Assembly (NCBI RefSeq): GCF_014648675.1
Contig: NZ_BMRO01000011.1
Span: forward strand, 43,478 to 107,477
Direction of reading: 5' to 3'
From: Actinomadura livida
GTDB taxonomy: Bacteria > Actinomycetota > Actinomycetes > Streptosporangiales > Streptosporangiaceae
Length of the DNA stretch: 64,000 nt
Position 1 is the stretch's first letter, and the number at the start of each line of letters is the position of its first letter. Both the position numbers and the translations under genes were made by a program. Below are positions 35,734 through 44,039 of the stretch, piece after piece. Below the pieces are notes generated by a model, which did not search any database, was not told the origin of the DNA, and saw nothing but the letters and a program-made list of their open reading frames with translations.

Positions 35734-37235
35734 TGGCCTACCGCTACGACATCGTCCACCGGCTCGAACCGCTGCACACCGACGCCGACCTCGGCCGCGA
35801 GCTGGCCGCCCCGGTCGCCGACCCGGCCTGGTTCCTCGGCCGGCAATGGCAGCTCGGCGAACATCGCGGCGAGGACGCCGGCTCTCCGGTCCGGGTCGAG
35901 TACCGGGCCGCGCAGGTGCCGATCAGAGCGGTCGACGCGGCCGAGGGCACGGACCCGCGGGTCGTGCCCGCCGAGGCGATCATCGAGGCGGAGCCCGACG
36001 ACTTCTGGACCACCGGCCGCCGCGTCGCCTTCGGCCGCGCGGTGGAGCAGCGCGCCGCCGACGCGGGCCGCCCGCTGCCCGGCGACGACGAGCGGCTGCG
36101 GCTCACCGGCCTGCCGGTGCCCTATGACGTGCTGAACGGCACCGGTTTCGACGGCCAGGTCCTGTTCGCCCGGCGCGTCGAGCTGGACCTGCCCGAGGAG
36201 TGGTTCCCCGAACCGCCCGTCCGGGTCGTCCGCCGGGACCAGTGGAACTCCACCGACCTCGCCTACGACGCCGACTTCAGGGCCGGCGCCACCACGCTCA
36301 CCCTGCGCCGCCACGACGGCGGAGAGGTGGACTGGTGGTCGGTCGACGCCGACGCGCCGCTACCGGAACCGGACCGGCCGCCGCGGGCGGTGCCCGTCCT
36401 CGCGTCCCGGGTGCAGTACCCGGGCGCGCCCAGCCCGCGGTGGTGGGAGATCGAGGAGACCCGCACCGACATCGGAGCGTACGGACCCGACCGCGGCCAC
36501 TTCGCGACCCTGCTGCTGGTCGAGCTGGTCAGCTCGCACTCCGGCGACTGGTTCACCTTCCCCGTCGCCTCGCAGGCCGGGCACGTCCTCACCTTGCACG
36601 AGGTCACCGTGGTCGATGCCTTCGGCGACGGCTGGACCGTCGAACCACCCGACGACGGCTGGACGCTCTTCGCCGTCACCGGCCTTGATCAGCGCTCGCT
36701 GGTGCTGTGGCCCACCGTCCCGGCCGCGCTCGCGGGACCGGTCCTCGACCAGGTCGACCTGGGCGTCGACGAGGACGCCAACCTGGTGTGGGCGGTCGAG
36801 CGGCGAATCGCCGGCCGGGACCTGCCGACACCGGACCGCCCGGCCCCCGCCGGGCCGCCGGCCGCGGACGGCGGCCGGCCCGGCTACGCCTACCAGGCCG
36901 GCGGCGAGGTGCCCCCCTTCTGGCACCCGTACGTCATCGAGGAGAGCGAGGGACGGCCGCGCCGCCTCGTGCAGGGGCGGCTGGCCGACCTGTCCGGCCC
37001 CACCAGGGTCCTCATGCCGCCCCCGGCCAGCGGACTGCTCAGGCCGACACCCGGCGGCGAGGAGGGGATCCACCGGATCGAACCGGCCGCCGTCCCCGCC
37101 GACGGCCTCCAGCTCGAACGCCGCACCATGCTCGGCCGCCGCACGGACGGGCTTCCCGTCCTCTGGCAGCAGCGCCGCCGCGTCCCCCTCGCCGCCCCGC
37201 CCACAATGCGGCTGCAACACGACACGTTCATCTGA
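35733..37235 (+). CDS. Protein of unknown function with WFLGRQWQ motif, last gene of the PLD operon
   Basis: 500 residues from ATG 35733, with GGAGGAG just upstream inside the preceding gene. Near residue 33 lies WFLGRQWQLGEHRGEDAGSP, a strikingly specific motif; the remainder is beta-rich with many Trp/Tyr (WWEIEETRTDIGAYGPDRGH, HSGDWFTFPVA, PPFWHPYVIEES). No signal peptide or known domain. The chain ends in LAAPPTMRLQHDTFI. It closes the operon; the convergent livF gene ends 47 bases beyond. Confidence 0.7.
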   Translation: MAYRYDIVHRLEPLHTDADLGRELAAPVADPAWFLGRQWQLGEHRGEDAGSPVRVEYRAAQVPIRAVDAAEGTDPRVVPAEAIIEAEPDDFWTTGRRVAFGRAVEQRAADAGRPLPGDDERLRLTGLPVPYDVLNGTGFDGQVLFARRVELDLPEEWFPEPPVRVVRRDQWNSTDLAYDADFRAGATTLTLRRHDGGEVDWWSVDADAPLPEPDRPPRAVPVLASRVQYPGAPSPRWWEIEETRTDIGAYGPDRGHFATLLLVELVSSHSGDWFTFPVASQAGHVLTLHEVTVVDAFGDGWTVEPPDDGWTLFAVTGLDQRSLVLWPTVPAALAGPVLDQVDLGVDEDANLVWAVERRIAGRDLPTPDRPAPAGPPAADGGRPGYAYQAGGEVPPFWHPYVIEESEGRPRRLVQGRLADLSGPTRVLMPPPASGLLRPTPGGEEGIHRIEPAAVPADGLQLERRTMLGRRTDGLPVLWQQRRRVPLAAPPTMRLQHDTFI

Positions 37236-37282
37236 GCGCCTCCACCGCCGTCGGCTCGTAAGTCCGGGGCTCGGAGGTCGTG

Positions 37283-37993
37283 TCAGTGTTCCTTGTCGCC
37301 GAAGTAGGCTCGCTGGACCTGGTCCCGGTCCTCTCGGAGCTCGGCCGCGGGGCCGGTCAGCACCACCCGGCCGTGGTGGAGCACGACCGCCTCGTCGGCG
37401 ACGCTGAGCGCCTGGTCGATGTGCTGCTCGACGAGCACGATCGCCGTGCCGTCCTCGTCGGCGAGCCGGCGCAGCTCCGGCAGGATCTGCCTGATCGCGA
37501 CCGGAGACAGCCCCATGCTCATCTCGTCGATGAGCAGGACCCTCGGCCGGAGCAGCAGGGTCTTCGCGATCGCGAGGAGCTGCTGCTCCCCTCCGGAGAG
37601 CAGGCCGCAGCGCCGGTTCAGCAGCGGCCGCAGTTGCGGGAACCGGTCGAGTGCAGGGCCGGAGCCGCCGCGTGCCTTGGCCAGCCGGAGGTTCTCGGCG
37701 ACGGTCAGGCGGTGGAAGACTCCCCGGTTGTCCGGGATCAGGCACAGCCCTGCCCGGGTGGCGCGCTCGACGCTCCCGGTGACGGGCGAGCCGGCGGCGG
37801 TCACCGTCCCGCCGAGCGCCGGCAGCAGACCGGCGGCCGCGCGCAGCGTGGTGGACTTCCCCGCGCCGTTGGGGCCGAGCAGCGCCAGGATCGATCCGGC
37901 CGCGACGCGCAGGTCGATGTCGCGGATGGCGGGGACCCCGCGGTAGCCGGCGCTGAGGCCGCGGATCTCCAGTGCGTCGGTCGTCTCGGTCAC
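37283..37993 (-). CDS. livF: Branched-chain-amino-acid-type ABC transporter ATPase (LivF-like)
   Basis: 236 residues. Walker A GPNGAGKST, signature LLSGGEQQLLAIAKTL, Walker B VLLIDEMSMGLSP and the switch His in LVEQHI. EMSMGLSP is typical of LivF as opposed to LivG. GTG at 37991-37993 overlaps the livG stop (GTGA). Works as the second nucleotide-binding subunit with LivG under the HM permease. Confidence 0.93.
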   Translation of the reverse strand: MTETTDALEIRGLSAGYRGVPAIRDIDLRVAAGSILALLGPNGAGKSTTLRAAAGLLPALGGTVTAAGSPVTGSVERATRAGLCLIPDNRGVFHRLTVAENLRLAKARGGSGPALDRFPQLRPLLNRRCGLLSGGEQQLLAIAKTLLLRPRVLLIDEMSMGLSPVAIRQILPELRRLADEDGTAIVLVEQHIDQALSVADEAVVLHHGRVVLTGPAAELREDRDQVQRAYFGDKEH

Positions 37994-38751
37994 GGGGTCA
38001 CCGGGCTTCCCAGGTAGGCGGCGATCACCCGGGCGTCGCTGCTGACGTCGCCCGGCGCGCCGGAGGCGATGATCTTCCCGAAGTCCATGACGTAGACGCG
38101 GTCGCAGACGTCGAGGACCAGCGTCATGTCGTGGTCGATCAGCAGGACGCCCGGACCGGAGGCCGCGATCCGGCGCAGTTCCCGCCCGAACTCGGCGCTC
38201 TCCTCGGTGTCCAGTCCCGCGGCGGGCTCGTCGAGCAGCAGCACGCGGGTGGAGCCGACCAGGGCCCGTGCCACGCCGGCGAGCTTCTGCCGGCCCAAAG
38301 AGAGTTCGTCGGGGCGGCGTCCGGCCATCGCCTCCAGGCCCACCAGGCTCAGGGCCTCCTGGATGTCCTCGCCGGCCCGCTTCCGGCGTCTGCCGAGGTC
38401 GGCGACCAGGCCCCGCAACCCGGGTGGATCGACCGAGACGGCGAGGTTCTCCGCCACGGTGAGGTCGGTGAACAGCTCCCCCGACTGCCACGTCCGGGCG
38501 AGGCCCAGGCGGCGGCGCCGGTGCGCGGGCACCGAGTCGAGCCGGACGCCGTCGAGCTCGATCGTGCCGGTGTGGGGCGCGAAGCCGGTGACGGCGTCGA
38601 CGAAGGTGGTCTTCCCCGCGCCGTTGGGCCCGATCAGGCCGACGATCTCCGCGGCGCCGACCTCGATCCTCACTTCGTCGTTGGCCCGGACGCCTCCGTA
38701 ATGCACGGAGATGTCGCGGGTGAGCAGCAGCGGGCTCGGTTCACCGGACAT
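37990..38751 (-). CDS. livG: Branched-chain-amino-acid-type ABC transporter ATPase (LivG-like)
   Basis: 253 residues. Walker A GPNGAGKTT, signature LSLGRQKLAGVARALVG, Walker B VLLLDEPAAGLD and switch His in LLIDHDMTLVLDVCDRVYVM, with the LivG-type C-terminal region ending in VSSDARVIAAYLG. The signature motif reads LSLGRQ rather than LSGGQQ, a variation seen in this subfamily. Overlaps the permease gene by 11 bases. Confidence 0.93.
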   Translation of the reverse strand: MSGEPSPLLLTRDISVHYGGVRANDEVRIEVGAAEIVGLIGPNGAGKTTFVDAVTGFAPHTGTIELDGVRLDSVPAHRRRRLGLARTWQSGELFTDLTVAENLAVSVDPPGLRGLVADLGRRRKRAGEDIQEALSLVGLEAMAGRRPDELSLGRQKLAGVARALVGSTRVLLLDEPAAGLDTEESAEFGRELRRIAASGPGVLLIDHDMTLVLDVCDRVYVMDFGKIIASGAPGDVSSDARVIAAYLGSPVTP

Positions 38752-40747
38752 CGGCGGGCTCCTTTGCGTGGGCGGCGGCCGGCGGTTGTCCGGGGGCCCG
38801 CCGGGCGCGCCGGACGAGGAGCCATTCGGGGACGGCGTCGCGGTGCGGCGCGAAGACGACGACGCGCAGCAGCATCGCGGCCGCCACGACGAGCGTGTAG
38901 TAGTGGCCCAGGTCGATCGTCTGGGTGAACACCAGGTACAGCAGCCCCAGCGGGCCGGCGACGCCCGCGAGGACCGCGCCCGAGATGCGGGTGATGTCGC
39001 CGACGTAGGTGGTCGCCAGGACGGCCAGGCCGACGAGGACGGTGAACGAGGCGGCCGAGAGCTGGCCGCGGCTGTAGCCGATCAGGCATCCGCCGATTCC
39101 GGCCATGAACGACGCCAGCGCGAAGCCGAGCAGTTTGACCGCCGGGACGTTCACGCCCGCCGCGGCCGCGGCCCGCTCGTTGGACCGCACGGCCAGGAAC
39201 GCCCGCCCGGTGGCCCCGGACAGCAGCCGCGCCATGGCGATCAGCAGCACCGCGACGATCACGAGGACCATGAAGGAGAACCGCAGCGTGATGAGGTCGG
39301 TGCCCTCGCGGACGGCCAAGGAGAACCCGAACAGGGACGGATCCGCGATCACGTTGCCCGTGTAGGGCGTCATCGCCGGATTGTTGAAGACGAAGCTCTC
39401 GATCGCGAGCGCCGCCGCGATGGTGGCCACCGCGAGCTGGGCGCCTCGGATCCGCAGCGCCGGGACGCCCACCACGATCCCGAGGGCCGTCGCGGTCAGG
39501 GCCGCCAGCAGCATCGACAAGGGGAAGGGGACGCCCGCGTTCGTCGTCAGCTTCGAGAGCGCGAACCCGGCCGCGCCGGCGAAGGCCATCGTGGTCAGCG
39601 AGATCTGGCCCAGGTAGCCGGTCAGCAGCACGATCGACGCCGCGATCAGCGCCAGGATGATCGACATCACCAGGCTGAAGCGCCACTGGCCCGTGGTGAG
39701 GACGATGGCGACCGCCGTCCCGGCGATCGCCGCGGCGGTCCACAGCGGCCGGATCCGCGGCACCCGCACCGGCGCCTGCGCGCCGGTGTCACGGGCGCCG
39801 CGTTCCGGGATGCCGCGGCCGAGCAGGAACAGCGCCACCACGACGATGACGAACGGGATCGCGTCGCCGACGCCGGCCTGCGCCCACGACGGCCACCAGC
39901 TCTTGGACGTCAGGAAGAGCAGGATCTGCTGGACCGAGCCGAGGGCCAGACCGGCGCCGCAGGCGACCCCGATCGACGTCAGCCGGCCGACGAGCGCGAC
40001 GGACAGGGCCGGCACGACGTACAGCATGTAGCTGGTCGGGTCCAGGCCGCCGATCGCCGGCGCCGCCAGGATCACGATCAGCCCCGAGAAGAAGCCCGTA
40101 GCGCCCCACATGAACGCGGCGAGCCGGTCCGGCGAGTACCCCATCAGCCGCAGCGCCTGCTCGTCCTCGGCGCCCGCCCTGGTGGCGACGCCCATCCCGG
40201 TGAACCGGAAGTAGCCGGCCAGGGCGAGCGCGATCCCGATCGCGGCCGCGGCCAGGATCAGGTTGCCGACCGCGATCGAGGCGCCGCCGAGCATGATGAC
40301 CTTGGACGTCAGCGTCGGGAGCGGGATGAGGCTGCTGGGCTCCGCGCCGAGGGCCTCGGCGTTGAACCGGAGCGGGATCAGGGCCTGGATGAACAGCATC
40401 ACCCCGACCGACGCGACGACCTGCCCGAGCTCGGGGGCCCGGCGCAGCGGACGGAACACCAGCAGGTGGGCCAGCAGGCTCCACACCAGCCCGCTGACCG
40501 CGCCGATCAGCACCGCCGGCCACACGTCCATCGGCCCGGAGCCCAGCTGGACGCTGCCGACCGGCAGGACCAGGACGCCGCTCGTGCGGAGCCCCGCCAC
40601 CTGCCACACCGCCCACAGCGCCACCGACCCCTGCGCGAAGTTGATGACGCCGGTGGCGACGTAGATGCTGACGAGCGACGCCCCGAGCACCGCGTAGACG
40701 GCTCCGGTGGAGAAGCCGAGGACGGCGAATTGCAGAAGATCGTTCAT
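38741..40747 (-). CDS. livHM: Fused LivH-LivM permease of branched-chain-amino-acid-type ABC transporter
   Basis: 668 residues, about twice the size of one permease. Residues 1-300 are LivH-like (LLQFAVLGFSTGAVYAVLGA, ATGVINFAQGSVAL); residues 335-640 are LivM-like (TGYLGQISLTTMAFAGAAGF, RSNERAAAAAGVNVPAVKLL). The two halves are joined by a short Arg/Pro loop near 315-335. ATG 40747 precedes the LivH helix. Such fusions are common in actinomycetes and give a single-chain membrane channel for an amino acid, amide or urea-like substrate. Confidence 0.92.
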   Translation of the reverse strand: MNDLLQFAVLGFSTGAVYAVLGASLVSIYVATGVINFAQGSVALWAVWQVAGLRTSGVLVLPVGSVQLGSGPMDVWPAVLIGAVSGLVWSLLAHLLVFRPLRRAPELGQVVASVGVMLFIQALIPLRFNAEALGAEPSSLIPLPTLTSKVIMLGGASIAVGNLILAAAAIGIALALAGYFRFTGMGVATRAGAEDEQALRLMGYSPDRLAAFMWGATGFFSGLIVILAAPAIGGLDPTSYMLYVVPALSVALVGRLTSIGVACGAGLALGSVQQILLFLTSKSWWPSWAQAGVGDAIPFVIVVVALFLLGRGIPERGARDTGAQAPVRVPRIRPLWTAAAIAGTAVAIVLTTGQWRFSLVMSIILALIAASIVLLTGYLGQISLTTMAFAGAAGFALSKLTTNAGVPFPLSMLLAALTATALGIVVGVPALRIRGAQLAVATIAAALAIESFVFNNPAMTPYTGNVIADPSLFGFSLAVREGTDLITLRFSFMVLVIVAVLLIAMARLLSGATGRAFLAVRSNERAAAAAGVNVPAVKLLGFALASFMAGIGGCLIGYSRGQLSAASFTVLVGLAVLATTYVGDITRISGAVLAGVAGPLGLLYLVFTQTIDLGHYYTLVVAAAMLLRVVVFAPHRDAVPEWLLVRRARRAPGQPPAAAHAKEPADVR

Positions 40748-40767
40748 GAAGGGTTCGCGTACCGTGC

Positions 40768-42021
40768 TCAGCTGGCGCCGGGGATGGTCGCCATGATCTC
40801 CGGAGCGGGGGTGATCCAGTCGCCGGTGACGGGCTTGAGCGAGAGGTCCTTCTGCACCGAGAACAGGAGCATCTGGGTGGTGCAGTTCGGCGACTTCTCC
40901 TTGCCGCACGTGATCTTGGTTCCGAGGAAGGTGGGGAAGTCCTTGAGGCCCTTGAGCGTGGACAGCACGCTCTCTCCGGTCAGCTCGCCGGACGACGACC
41001 CGGCCGACAAAGCCTTGGCGAAGTCCACGACGGTGGCGAACTGGGCGTAGGCGTAGAAGTCGGCGGGACCGCTGGTCTTCGAGATGTACTCGGTGGCCGC
41101 CTTGAGGTTGTCGACCGCCTCCTTGGGCGCGTGCTTCTCCGTCCCGGGCAGCCACACCGACGAGTACAGCGTCGCCCCGGGGGCGTTCGCCGGGTCCGAC
41201 TTGATGAAGCCCATGCACGCGGCGACGAAGATGTCGCCCTTGTAGCCGACCGACCTCAGGTTCTTGATCAGCTGGATGCACGTCGAGGCGTTCGGTGCGG
41301 CGATCAGGCCGGCGACGTCGGGCTTGGTCGAGGCGATCGTGGCGGCCAGGGCGCTGAAGTTCGGGTTCGTGGGCGAGTAGTACAGGCCGTTCGCCTTGAT
41401 CCCGAGGGCTCCGGCCAGCGGCTTCAGCTGGGTGTCGATGGTCTTGTGCGAGGCGGGGGTGTCCACCAGCGTCAGCGTCGCCGACTTCTTGCCCTCGGCC
41501 TTGAACCCCTGCAGGGCGCCGATGAGGAACGAGGCCTGGGGGGGACCGAGGTAGACGCGTCCGGACGCCGCGCTACCGGTGGTCTGGTCGAACGGGATCT
41601 GGCCGATCAGGGGGATCTTGGCCGCTTCCAGGATGGCGATGCCGGCGCTCGAGCTGAGGTTGAACCCGTCGAAGGCCGCGACGACGCCCTCCTGGACGAA
41701 CTTGTTGGCGCAGCCGATGGTGGACTCGGGGGTGCCGTCGACCGAGCAGGCCTCGACCACGATCGGCCTGCCTTGCACGCCCTTCAGTTCCTTGGCGACG
41801 TAGCTCACGCCCGCGTCCATCCCGGACTTCACCGCGGGGACCGCCACCGCCCCCTTGTCCGGATTGAACAGGCCGACCTTGATCGGCGCGCCCGTGAGGG
41901 TCGGATCGTCGGACGGCTCGTCGGAGCCTCCGCAGGCGGCGGCGGCCGTGAGCAGCAGGCCCACTCCACCGCTCAGCAGGACTCGGCGCAGAGTCGTGCC
42001 CTTGTGCATACCCAGGTTCAT
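40768..42021 (-). CDS. Substrate-binding lipoprotein of the liv ABC transporter
   Basis: 417 residues from ATG 42021; the earlier in-frame ATG at 42048 has no ribosome-binding site. A lipobox ends at Cys30 (LLLTAAAAC). The periplasmic-binding type 1 fold follows: PIKVGLFNPDKGAVAVPAVK, then QGRPIVVEACSVDGTPESTIGC and VAAFDGFNLSSSAGIAILE. Internal cysteines (CSVDGTPESTIGC, CIQLIKNL, ITCGKEKSPNC) could form disulfides outside the cell. It is the first gene of the transporter operon and faces the TetR gene across a palindromic operator. The ligand is not evident from sequence. Confidence 0.9.
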   Translation of the reverse strand: MNLGMHKGTTLRRVLLSGGVGLLLTAAAACGGSDEPSDDPTLTGAPIKVGLFNPDKGAVAVPAVKSGMDAGVSYVAKELKGVQGRPIVVEACSVDGTPESTIGCANKFVQEGVVAAFDGFNLSSSAGIAILEAAKIPLIGQIPFDQTTGSAASGRVYLGPPQASFLIGALQGFKAEGKKSATLTLVDTPASHKTIDTQLKPLAGALGIKANGLYYSPTNPNFSALAATIASTKPDVAGLIAAPNASTCIQLIKNLRSVGYKGDIFVAACMGFIKSDPANAPGATLYSSVWLPGTEKHAPKEAVDNLKAATEYISKTSGPADFYAYAQFATVVDFAKALSAGSSSGELTGESVLSTLKGLKDFPTFLGTKITCGKEKSPNCTTQMLLFSVQKDLSLKPVTGDWITPAPEIMATIPGAS

Positions 42022-42118
42022 CGTCGGCCTCGCTTCGCTGGTTCGCATGCGGCCGGACCAGGGAAACCGGCAGGCCCGCAGCTAAGGGGGGTGTTAACCG
42101 CGTCACACGGAGCCTGAA

Positions 42119-42146
42119 AGTATCCAGAAACTGAGAATGAGGTCAA
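42119..42146 (-). promoter_or_regulatory. Promoter of the liv operon
   Basis: Read on the minus strand: -35 TTGACC (complement of 42141-42146), 16-base spacer, -10 GATACT (complement of 42119-42124). Transcription would begin near 42112, about 90 bases before the binding-protein start. The -35 hexamer is inside the palindrome 42128-42155, so a bound repressor would block it. Confidence 0.5.
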
Positions 42147-42155
42147 CCTCAGTTT
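42128..42155. promoter_or_regulatory. Nested palindromic operator between tetR and liv genes
   Basis: AAACTGAG (42128-42135) and CTCAGTTT (42148-42155) are perfect inverted repeats; inside them TGAGGT/ACCTCA (42138-42151) forms a second one with a 2-base spacer. It is the only strong palindrome in the 218-base divergent region, covers the liv -35, and is the obvious binding site for the adjacent TetR protein. Confidence 0.65.
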
Positions 42156-42239
42156 TTGGCCGGAGCCGGGAGACCCCGGCCCCCCTCACGGTGGCTGGTA
42201 AGATCGTGACTCTCAGCGATCATCGAAGCGAGGTGCAGC

Positions 42240-42923
42240 GTGCCCGAGCCCGCCGCCGAGACCGGCGGAGCGAGCGGGGGCCGCACCCGTGTCGACCGGC
42301 GCCGCGAGACCACGCCGCAGCGTCTGCGCGAGGCGGCGCGCGTCGTCTTCGAACGGGACGGCTTCCACAGCGCCCGGCTCTCCGACATCAGCACTGAGGC
42401 GCGGGTCGGGTCGGGGACGCTTTACAACTACTACCGGTCCAAGCACGATCTGCTCTACGAGCTGATGAAGGGCATCTCCGCCGAGCTGACCGGGATCGCG
42501 GCCGACCGCATCAGCGCGCAACAGGACCCCGTCCATCGCATTCGAGAAGTCAACCGGGTCTACGTCAATGCGTTCCGGCGCAACGCCCGCGTGCTGCAGG
42601 CCGTCTATCAGGCGCGCGACGAGGACGAGCGGCTGAAGGCCCAGTGGGAGGAGGTCGCCGAGCACTTCCAGAGCAGGGTCACGCGCGCCATCGCCGACTG
42701 GCAGAAGGCCGGCATGGCGTACGGCGACCTGGACCCGCGGCACACCGCGCATGCCCTGACGCTGATGGTCGAGCGCATAGTCATGGCATGGTCGTACGAA
42801 GGCGTCGAATACGACGCTGAGGTCCTGATCGACACACTCAACAAGATCTGGATCCGGTCGCTGGGACTGACGAGCACCGCCGAGTCCCGCTCCGGCACCA
42901 CTGCGCGGCCCGGCGCCGAATAG
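42240..42923 (+). CDS. TetR-family transcriptional regulator, divergent from liv operon
   Basis: 227 residues. The HTH region is RLREAARVVFERDGFHSARL, SDISTEARVGSGTLYNYYRS; the C-terminal ligand-binding helices include RRNARVLQAVYQARDEDERL. GTG 42240 has GAGGTG nearby. Divergent placement, with a nested palindrome over the liv promoter, makes it the probable repressor of the transporter and of itself. The C-terminus is like TetR_C proteins of lipid/acyl-CoA metabolism in length, but the ligand is unknown. Confidence 0.92.
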   Translation: MPEPAAETGGASGGRTRVDRRRETTPQRLREAARVVFERDGFHSARLSDISTEARVGSGTLYNYYRSKHDLLYELMKGISAELTGIAADRISAQQDPVHRIREVNRVYVNAFRRNARVLQAVYQARDEDERLKAQWEEVAEHFQSRVTRAIADWQKAGMAYGDLDPRHTAHALTLMVERIVMAWSYEGVEYDAEVLIDTLNKIWIRSLGLTSTAESRSGTTARPGAE

Positions 42924-43051
42924 CAGCCCTGAGCCGCTTCACCCGGTCCAGACGTGGTCGTCACTGGGCACACGAGCCTGGCGTAGGCCGGAGAGTACGG
43001 CGGGCGACTGGCGAGCGAACATGGGTGGGCAGAACGGCCCAGAAAGACTGA

Positions 43052-43081
43052 AGAGCATTCACGGCTCGCCGCGAATGCTCT
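43052..43081 (-). terminator. Terminator hairpin downstream of tRNA-Lys
   Basis: AGAGCATTC (43052-43060) and GAATGCTCT (43073-43081) pair perfectly over 9 bases with a 12-base loop, 13 bases beyond the tRNA 3' end on the minus strand. No strong U-tract. Confidence 0.65.
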
Positions 43082-43093
43082 GGTCGGTACGGG

Positions 43094-43166
43094 TGCGCCG
43101 TCAGGGACTTGAACCCCGAACCCGCGGATTAAGAGTCCGCTGCTCTGCCAATTGAGCTAACGGCGC
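43094..43166 (-). tRNA. tRNA-Lys (anticodon CTT)
   Basis: 73 bases. The acceptor arms GCGCCGT and ACGGCGC pair fully; D-arm GCTCAATTGGCAGAGC, anticodon arm GCGGACTCTTAATCCGC with CTT in the loop, and T-arm CAGGG/CCCTG closing around TTCAAGT are all standard. Discriminator A. CCA is not encoded. Confidence 0.97.
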
Positions 43167-43217
43167 CTGTCGATGGGGGGTCCGGCCCTCGGCCGGGGCC
43201 CTTGCGACAGGAAGAAC

Positions 43218-43245
43218 AGTATCAGGAGCGATGGACCTGTGCGAA
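43218..43245 (-). promoter_or_regulatory. Putative promoter of tRNA-Lys
   Basis: On the minus strand TTCGCA (43240-43245) and GATACT (43218-43223) are separated by 16 bases and lie about 50 bases before the tRNA 5' end. The -10 is good, the -35 weak. Confidence 0.4.
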
Positions 43246-43249
43246 TCGT

Positions 43250-43819
43250 TTAGTCGCGGGCGGGGAGGACGCTCACCATGCCGCGCCAGAGGGCGATGGC
43301 GGTGGCGCGGGAGCTGACGCCGAGCTTGGCGTAGATGCGGTTGACGTGGTTCTTGACGGTCTTCTCGCTGAGGAAGAGCTGCCGGGCGATCTCGCCGTTG
43401 GAGCGGCCGGTGGCGATGAGGTCCATGACCTCGGACTCGCGGGCGGACAGGCCGAGGGTGGTGCGGGACGCCTGGCGGACGCCGCGGATGAGGTCGGGGG
43501 CGGTGAAGGAGCCGGGGACGAGGTGGCCGCAGGCGCCGGCGTGGAGGGCGTCCTGGACGGCGGGGTCATCGGGCCCGGCGAGGACGAAGACGCGGGAGGT
43601 CCTGCTGAGGGGCTTGGCGTGCTCGGCCGACGCGGCGTCGAGGAGGACGATGTCGGGCCGCAGGCGTTCGGCCAGCGGGAGGGCCGCCGCGGAGTCGGGG
43701 GCGTCGGCGACGACGCGGAGTTCGTCGCTGGCGTCGAGGAGGGTGATCGTGTCCGCTCGGATCCGGGGGTCGCCGTCCACCACGAGGACGCGCAGGGGGG
43801 CCGTCTCGTCGACGCTCAT
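43250..43819 (-). CDS. LuxR/NarL-type response regulator with degenerate receiver
   Basis: About 189 residues from ATG 43819 (AAGGGCAACGG upstream); an ATG nine codons earlier is possible. The receiver keeps the phospho-acceptor Asp in PDIVLLDAA and part of the acidic pocket (VDGDPR), but the conserved Thr/Ser position is Ala (FVLAG) and the conserved Lys region reads HLVPGS with no Lys. The HTH is intact: LSARESEVMDLIATGRSNGE and LSEKTVKNHVNRIYAKLGVS. No kinase adjoins it. The missing residues suggest it is not switched by ordinary phosphorylation. Confidence 0.88.
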   Translation of the reverse strand: MSVDETAPLRVLVVDGDPRIRADTITLLDASDELRVVADAPDSAAALPLAERLRPDIVLLDAASAEHAKPLSRTSRVFVLAGPDDPAVQDALHAGACGHLVPGSFTAPDLIRGVRQASRTTLGLSARESEVMDLIATGRSNGEIARQLFLSEKTVKNHVNRIYAKLGVSSRATAIALWRGMVSVLPARD

Positions 43820-43900
43820 CCGTTGCCCTTGACCTGTCGTTGACATTTATAGGGTCGGAGCATAACGGCCCGATCTTCCAGAGTCGATGGAGACGGCGAA

Positions 43901-43978
43901 AGGCCCCGGTCGCCGGATCGGGGCCTCGCTCAAAGGGTGAGTAAGGGGACTTGAACCCCGACGTCTTGGACCACGACA
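43901..43978 (-). pseudogene. Displaced 3' fragment of tRNA-His with its terminator
   Basis: Bases 43935-43977 match the 3' half of the intact tRNA-His at 45285-45328 with three substitutions and one missing C (shared core GGGACTTGAACCCC, then TCTTGGACCAC). The 5' half of a tRNA is absent. Directly beyond, AGGCCCCG (43901-43908) pairs with CGGGGCCT (43919-43926), a hairpin placed like a tRNA terminator. This is the layout left when an element integrates into the 3' end of a tRNA gene and supplies a new 3' end. Not expected to be functional. Confidence 0.7.
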
Positions 43979-44039
43979 GGGGCCGCGGAAAGCGTGCCGC
44001 GCCGCGTGACCTGTGCCGACGGGCAGCGTGAGATGCCCG

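Noticed and set aside
23735..37235. A contractile injection system or phage-tail cluster
   Set aside because: No sheath, tube, baseplate-spike, LysM hub or AAA+ ATPase gene could be recognised around these five genes. Large size and co-linearity alone are not enough.
43935..43977. A functional second tRNA-His
   Set aside because: Only the 3' half is present; the D-arm, most of the anticodon arm and the 5' acceptor strand are missing.
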